The notes under the pieces: generated by a model | The model's database searches: none | The model's input: the letters and a program-made list of their open reading frames with translations, nothing else | What the model was told of the DNA's origin: nothing | Shown: one piece after another, positions 60,694-64,000 of the stretch | How positions within the stretch are numbered: position 1 is the stretch's first letter | Layout of the letters: each line of letters begins with the position of its first letter | Assembly: GCA_009268125.1 (NCBI GenBank) | Contig: WBOU01000006.1 | Span: 186,001 to 250,000, forward strand | Length of the DNA: 64,000 nt | From: Chloroflexia bacterium SDU3-3 | Lineage (GTDB): Bacteria; Chloroflexota; Chloroflexia; Chloroflexales; Roseiflexaceae | Direction: 5' to 3' | Translations under genes and position numbers: made by a program

Positions 60694-61548
60694 ATGCCCC
60701 ACCCACGCCAGACCAGCCGCATGCTCGGCTACCCCGACGACGCGCGCCTGCTGATCATCAACGCCGACGACTTCGGCATGTGCCACGCGGTGAACGAGGC
60801 CGTCTTCCGCGCGCTCCAGGGCGGCCTGCTGCGCTCGGCCACGCTGATGGTGCCCTGCCCCTGGGCCGCGCACGCCATGCAGTTCCTCGCCGCGCACCCC
60901 GGCGTGCCCTTCGGTATCCACCTAACCGCCATCGCCGAGTGGCCGCACTACCGCTGGGGGCCGCTCGCGCCCCGCGAGAAGGTGCCCACGCTGGTCGATG
61001 GGGCGGGCCGCTTCCCCCGCTTCGAGGAGATGCCCGCATTCCTGGCCCAGGTGCGGCTCGACCAGCTAGAGCTGGAGTGGCGAGCGCAGATCGAGGCCGT
61101 GCTGGCCGCTGGGCTGCGGCCCACCCACCTGGACTGGCACGCGCTGCGCATCGGCGAGCGGGCGGACATCGCCGACCTGCTGGTGCGGCTGGCCAGGGCC
61201 TACGGGCTGGCGCTGCGCGTGCGCGGGCGGGCCTGGACCGAGGCCGTGCGCGCCCTGGGGCTGCCCTGCGCCGACTACGACTTCCTGGATAGCTACATGA
61301 TGGATCTGCACGACAAACCGGCGCAGTACGAGCGGCTGCTGCGCGAGCTGCCCGAGGGCCTGAGCGAGTGGGCCATCCACCCCGGCCTGCACACCCCCGA
61401 GCTGCTGGCCATCGAGGGCGACACCAAGCACGTGCGCGAGAGCGACTACGATTTTCTGATGTCGCATGCGGCGCGGGAGATCGTGCAGGAGGAGGGGATC
61501 ATCCTGCTGGACTACCGCGCGCTCCAGGCAGCATGGGGTGCGCGGTAG
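60694..61548 (+). CDS. YdjC/ChbG-family carbohydrate deacetylase
   Basis: 284 residues with the family motifs LLIINADDFGMCHAVNEAV (metal-binding Asp-Asp), ATLMVPCPWA, FGIHLTAIAEWP (metal His), PTHLDWHALRI (second His) and EWAIHPGLHTPEL. These enzymes deacetylate acetylated sugars such as chitooligosaccharides. GGAG precedes the ATG. It is 58 bases after the hypothetical gene and may be in its operon. Confidence 0.9.
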   Translation: MPHPRQTSRMLGYPDDARLLIINADDFGMCHAVNEAVFRALQGGLLRSATLMVPCPWAAHAMQFLAAHPGVPFGIHLTAIAEWPHYRWGPLAPREKVPTLVDGAGRFPRFEEMPAFLAQVRLDQLELEWRAQIEAVLAAGLRPTHLDWHALRIGERADIADLLVRLARAYGLALRVRGRAWTEAVRALGLPCADYDFLDSYMMDLHDKPAQYERLLRELPEGLSEWAIHPGLHTPELLAIEGDTKHVRESDYDFLMSHAAREIVQEEGIILLDYRALQAAWGAR

Positions 61549-61585
61549 CCCGATTGTATGGCCTACTCCTTCCCTCGCCTGCGGG

Positions 61586-62155
61586 CTAGGCCGCCCTGGC
61601 GGCGCTCCTCGCCTGGAGCGTCAGGCGGATGGCGGAGATCAGGAAGTAGACCGCGCCCACCGCCGAGTATCCGGCCAGCGTTTGCAGCCCCATATCAGTC
61701 GAGCGCGCCATCAGGATAAACGTGATCCCCGCAAGGCTTGACTGGGCGCCGCTCAGAATGATCGCCCACTGCCCGCTCATCTGACGCCGCCGGATAAGCC
61801 CGATGGACAGCTGAATCAGACCTGCGGCCAGCGCCCAGATGCCAAACAGGATGATGCGGGTGGGGAGATCGGCGTAGAGCGCTGCGCCAAACGCGATGGT
61901 CGCAAGCACGCTGCTGGCAAGGTTGAGGTAGAACGCCAGCTGGGCGCGCGTGTCGGCCTGCACCCGCAGCTCGATCAGGGTGGCCAGCACATCCCACGCC
62001 GGGTAGATCACCAGCAGCCACGCGCCGACCTGCGGCCTGGAGACGCCCACCATGAACATGAGCGTGACCCAGATCGCGGAGAAGATCGCGCGGACGAAGT
62101 AGAGATTGCGCAGGCCCTGCTGTGGGAAGGCCTTCAAAGATGCAGCTGTGGTCAT
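61586..62155 (-). CDS. HdeD/DUF308-like membrane protein
   Basis: 189 residues with about six hydrophobic segments in three helical pairs (RAIFSAIWVTLMFMVGV, IILFGIWALAAGLIQL, LAGYSAVGAVYFLISAI). AGGAGG precedes the ATG. A TetR-type operator lies 18-31 bases upstream, and the TetR gene ends 55 bases upstream in the same direction, so both genes probably form one regulated unit. Transport or acid-stress roles are guesses. Confidence 0.75.
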   Translation of the reverse strand: MTTAASLKAFPQQGLRNLYFVRAIFSAIWVTLMFMVGVSRPQVGAWLLVIYPAWDVLATLIELRVQADTRAQLAFYLNLASSVLATIAFGAALYADLPTRIILFGIWALAAGLIQLSIGLIRRRQMSGQWAIILSGAQSSLAGITFILMARSTDMGLQTLAGYSAVGAVYFLISAIRLTLQARSAARAA

Positions 62156-62172
62156 GATATCCTCCTAATTTT

Positions 62173-62186
62173 ACCTACTAGTAGGT
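62173..62186. promoter_or_regulatory. TetR operator 1
   Basis: ACCTACTAGTAGGT is a perfect palindrome upstream of the HdeD-like gene. The same core (CTACC...CTAGTAGGTAG) recurs upstream of the TetR gene at 62821-62844. Confidence 0.75.
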
Positions 62187-62210
62187 AGATTTTGGGTAAA
62201 AAAAGAGCCG

Positions 62211-62786
62211 TTAGCCCCGATACTGCTGAAGCACATGCGCACCGATCTGCAGGTAGCGCTCGCGCTGGCCATACGTCCGCGCCGCAAGCATCGCGCCCTC
62301 CAGGGCGGCCAGCAGCGTCTGCGCCGCAATCGACGCCGCCCCGTTGAAATGCAGCCGCCCCTGCTGCTGCCCCGACTCGAGCACGGCGGCGAGCCATGCC
62401 TCATGCTCTTGGTAGTAGCCCCGCACCTCGGCGCGCACCGGCTCCGGGAGCGTCAGCATTTCCGCAGCGAGCAGCGCGCACAGGCAGATGCGTGGCTGGC
62501 CTTCCACCTCCTCTCCAAAATAAGCGATATAGGCCTCCAGCTGCTGCGCAGGATCTTGGACGGCGTGCTGAAGCTGCGCCAGCCCAGCCCGCGCAGTCGC
62601 ACGATAGTGGGCGACCACCGCCTGAGCAAGATCCTGCTTGCTGGGGAAATAGTAATGGATGCTGGCCTTACGAATGCCGATCTGGTCGGCAATATCGGCA
62701 TAGCTAAAGGCGTGGTAGCCACAGCGCTGCATCAGGGACAGAGCCGAGGCGAGAATAGTCTGCTGCGTTGTGCCATGCGATTCCAC
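62211..62786 (-). CDS. TetR-family transcriptional repressor
   Basis: 191 residues from GTG 62786, which has GAGGTGG five bases upstream; ATG 62813 would start almost at the transcription start. The HTH reads YHAFSYADIADQIGIRKASIHYYFPSKQDL, the usual TetR pattern. The C-terminal domain contains EAYIAYFGEEVEGQPRICLCALLAAEML, as in the subgroup regulating efflux or redox genes. Two matching operators indicate that it controls itself and the HdeD-like gene. Inducer unknown. Confidence 0.9.
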   Translation of the reverse strand: MESHGTTQQTILASALSLMQRCGYHAFSYADIADQIGIRKASIHYYFPSKQDLAQAVVAHYRATARAGLAQLQHAVQDPAQQLEAYIAYFGEEVEGQPRICLCALLAAEMLTLPEPVRAEVRGYYQEHEAWLAAVLESGQQQGRLHFNGAASIAAQTLLAALEGAMLAARTYGQRERYLQIGAHVLQQYRG

Positions 62787-62820
62787 GAAAGCCACCTCGT
62801 CAATAAGCACCATGGGCGCA

Positions 62821-62850
62821 ATTCTACCATCTAGTAGGTAGAATGTCAAG
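62821..62850 (-). promoter_or_regulatory. TetR operator 2 embedded in its own promoter
   Basis: On the minus strand TTGACA (62849-62844), a 17-base spacer and TAGAAT (62826-62821). The inverted repeat ATTCTACC...GGTAGAAT (62821-62844) fills the spacer and -10, so binding would block RNA polymerase directly. The following 62851-63418 holds no convincing gene. Confidence 0.75.
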
Positions 62851-63397
62851 CAGGTATTTATGAGAAAACCTGGGGATTTGCAACAGGTTCGTATCAACTC
62901 GCTCCATCCATAATGACTGGCACAGCGCCGAATAGCCGCATAGGCATTGTAGAGAAAGTCAGCACCCTGTCCAAATCCGGCTCAGGCTCGATCTTCAACT
63001 TCGCGTGGGCGAACGCATCGGCGATCTGCTGCGTGTGCATTCAGTGCGGGCATATCCACTGGTTCCTGCCGCAGCGGTAGCAAGGTACAATGCCCCGCTA
63101 ATCACCATAGAGCTAGACGGCGGGGCGGTGCTTGCAGCATTTGCCTGGACAAAGCTCTGTTGCTATACTTTATGGAACAGCATAGTATCAAGCATATGAG
63201 TGGAGCAGATCGGCGTCAATGCATTACTACTCCCCCAAATATGTCTTTCGGAAGCCTAACATTCGCAAATTATGCTACTTGGTTGATCGGCACCTAAACC
63301 TACTCTACTCCGGCATATAGTGTGAGTGTTTTTTTCTAACTATAAAGCTCTAGAAATAGAGCGCATCGGTGCAACTATTCTTGCCATCAATACTTAA

Positions 63398-63700
<303 letters not shown>

Positions 63701-63708
63701 ACTGATGA

Positions 63709-63840
63709 ATAGCCATTCTCACGCACCAGTTTGACACCCACGCCCAGCACGAGACGACCCACGAGCAGGCATTCCTGCGGCGCTGGCTGGCCCAGATCGC
63801 CCCGAGCGCATGGTACCCGCTGCCTGAGGACCAAGAGTGA
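63709..63840 (+). pseudogene. Startless C-terminal gene fragment
   Basis: Open only after a TGA at 63706-63708, it reads THQFDTHAQHETTHEQAFLR then WLAQIAPSAWYPLPEDQE and stops. GC-rich codons resemble chromosomal genes. No start codon, so it is the tail of a lost gene. The remaining 63841-64000 holds only a GGGCGGA/TCCGCCC hairpin of the dispersed 'gtaggggcgg' repeat (63908-63928). Confidence 0.5.
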
Positions 63841-64000
63841 AAGCATCTTACTCGATCCCAACAACGTGCGCAGTGTGCGATGCAGGCAGTGCATGATCAT
63901 CGCCGTAGGGGCGGATCTGGTGTCCGCCCGCAGCGAAGCGCATTGCGTGACATCGTGTGCCATCATGCGGCTCGCTGATCGCCACGCGGGCAAGTATACG

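Noticed and set aside
62787-62813. Leaderless TetR mRNA starting at ATG 62813
   Set aside because: The ATG coincides with the predicted transcription start, but GTG 62786 has GAGGTGG upstream and gives a normal TetR N-terminus.
63005-63199. 64-residue plus-strand frame
   Set aside because: No ribosome-binding site, family motif or conserved neighbour; the region looks like decayed intergenic DNA.

Overview
The window looks like a GC-rich chromosome segment of a filamentous or gliding Chloroflexota (class Chloroflexia is my best guess). The grounds are the Thr/Pro-rich secreted proteins, the tandem WYFAEG-type repeats, the PAS-STAS stressosome protein, the nickel-pincer LarA-like protein and GIY-YIG/PIN accessory genes on a GC-rich background. 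This is inferred from content only; no rRNA or other species marker is present.

Region 1 (1 to about 22104) is the right-hand part of an integrative, probably conjugative element. It ends at the 3' end of a tRNA-Pro gene; its left end lies outside the window. It carries a primase-polymerase/helicase replication gene, a second stand-alone primase-polymerase gene, and between them an origin-like array of twelve CATGTGACA boxes in both orientations. A minus-strand operon of fifteen genes (19102 down to 9964) encodes an FtsK/TraB-type DNA translocase, an NlpC/P60 wall hydrolase fused to membrane segments, a large Pro/Thr-rich surface protein, a membrane-anchored coiled-coil protein ending in a DdrB-type ParB domain, a small winged-helix protein and many membrane proteins of 38 to 70 residues. 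A tyrosine recombinase and a MerR-type excisionase sit next to the tRNA. The logic resembles actinomycete AICEs (Prim-Pol replication plus FtsK-type double-strand transfer) but in a different phylum and with a different set of small membrane proteins.

Inside this element are AT-rich cargo genes. At 5471-9963 two cargo modules lie in tandem: a Schlafen/AlbA_2 gene, and a pair of PIN-domain nuclease genes. Each module has its own copy of the left flank (the 3' end of a membrane/winged-helix gene, a hairpin, and a promoter with a 17-base spacer) and the right flank (a hairpin and the 3' end of a small acidic protein gene). The duplicated flanks mark a cargo-exchange hotspot; I regard this as the most interesting structure in the window. 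A third AT-rich cargo gene, a membrane coiled-coil protein, lies between the operon start and the integrase.

Region 2 (22104-44640) is chromosomal: tRNA-Pro and tRNA-Leu, a lipoprotein with a glycoside-hydrolase-like domain, an amidase-like repeat protein, an orphan effector-like protein with an eCIS-type N-terminus, a PAS-STAS protein, an O-methyltransferase, a 13-copy 21-bp heptad minisatellite, PfpI, GalE, a LarA-like protein, a cupredoxin-like protein, a diacylglycerol glucosyltransferase, a quinone reductase with a divergent HxlR regulator, and a DeoR-controlled SIS/ABC sugar uptake operon.

Region 3 (44640-64000) holds a GH4 alpha-galactosidase, a beta-helix polysaccharide lyase-like protein and a PfkB kinase. 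They are separated by a repeated intergenic element with compensatory stem changes. Then follow accessory genes (LRR protein, VOC proteins, GlcG, MBL-fold hydrolase, an AT-rich P-loop ATPase, a tyrosine phosphatase, a YdjC deacetylase, a TetR/HdeD pair with two matching operators, a GIY-YIG protein) and several gene fragments.
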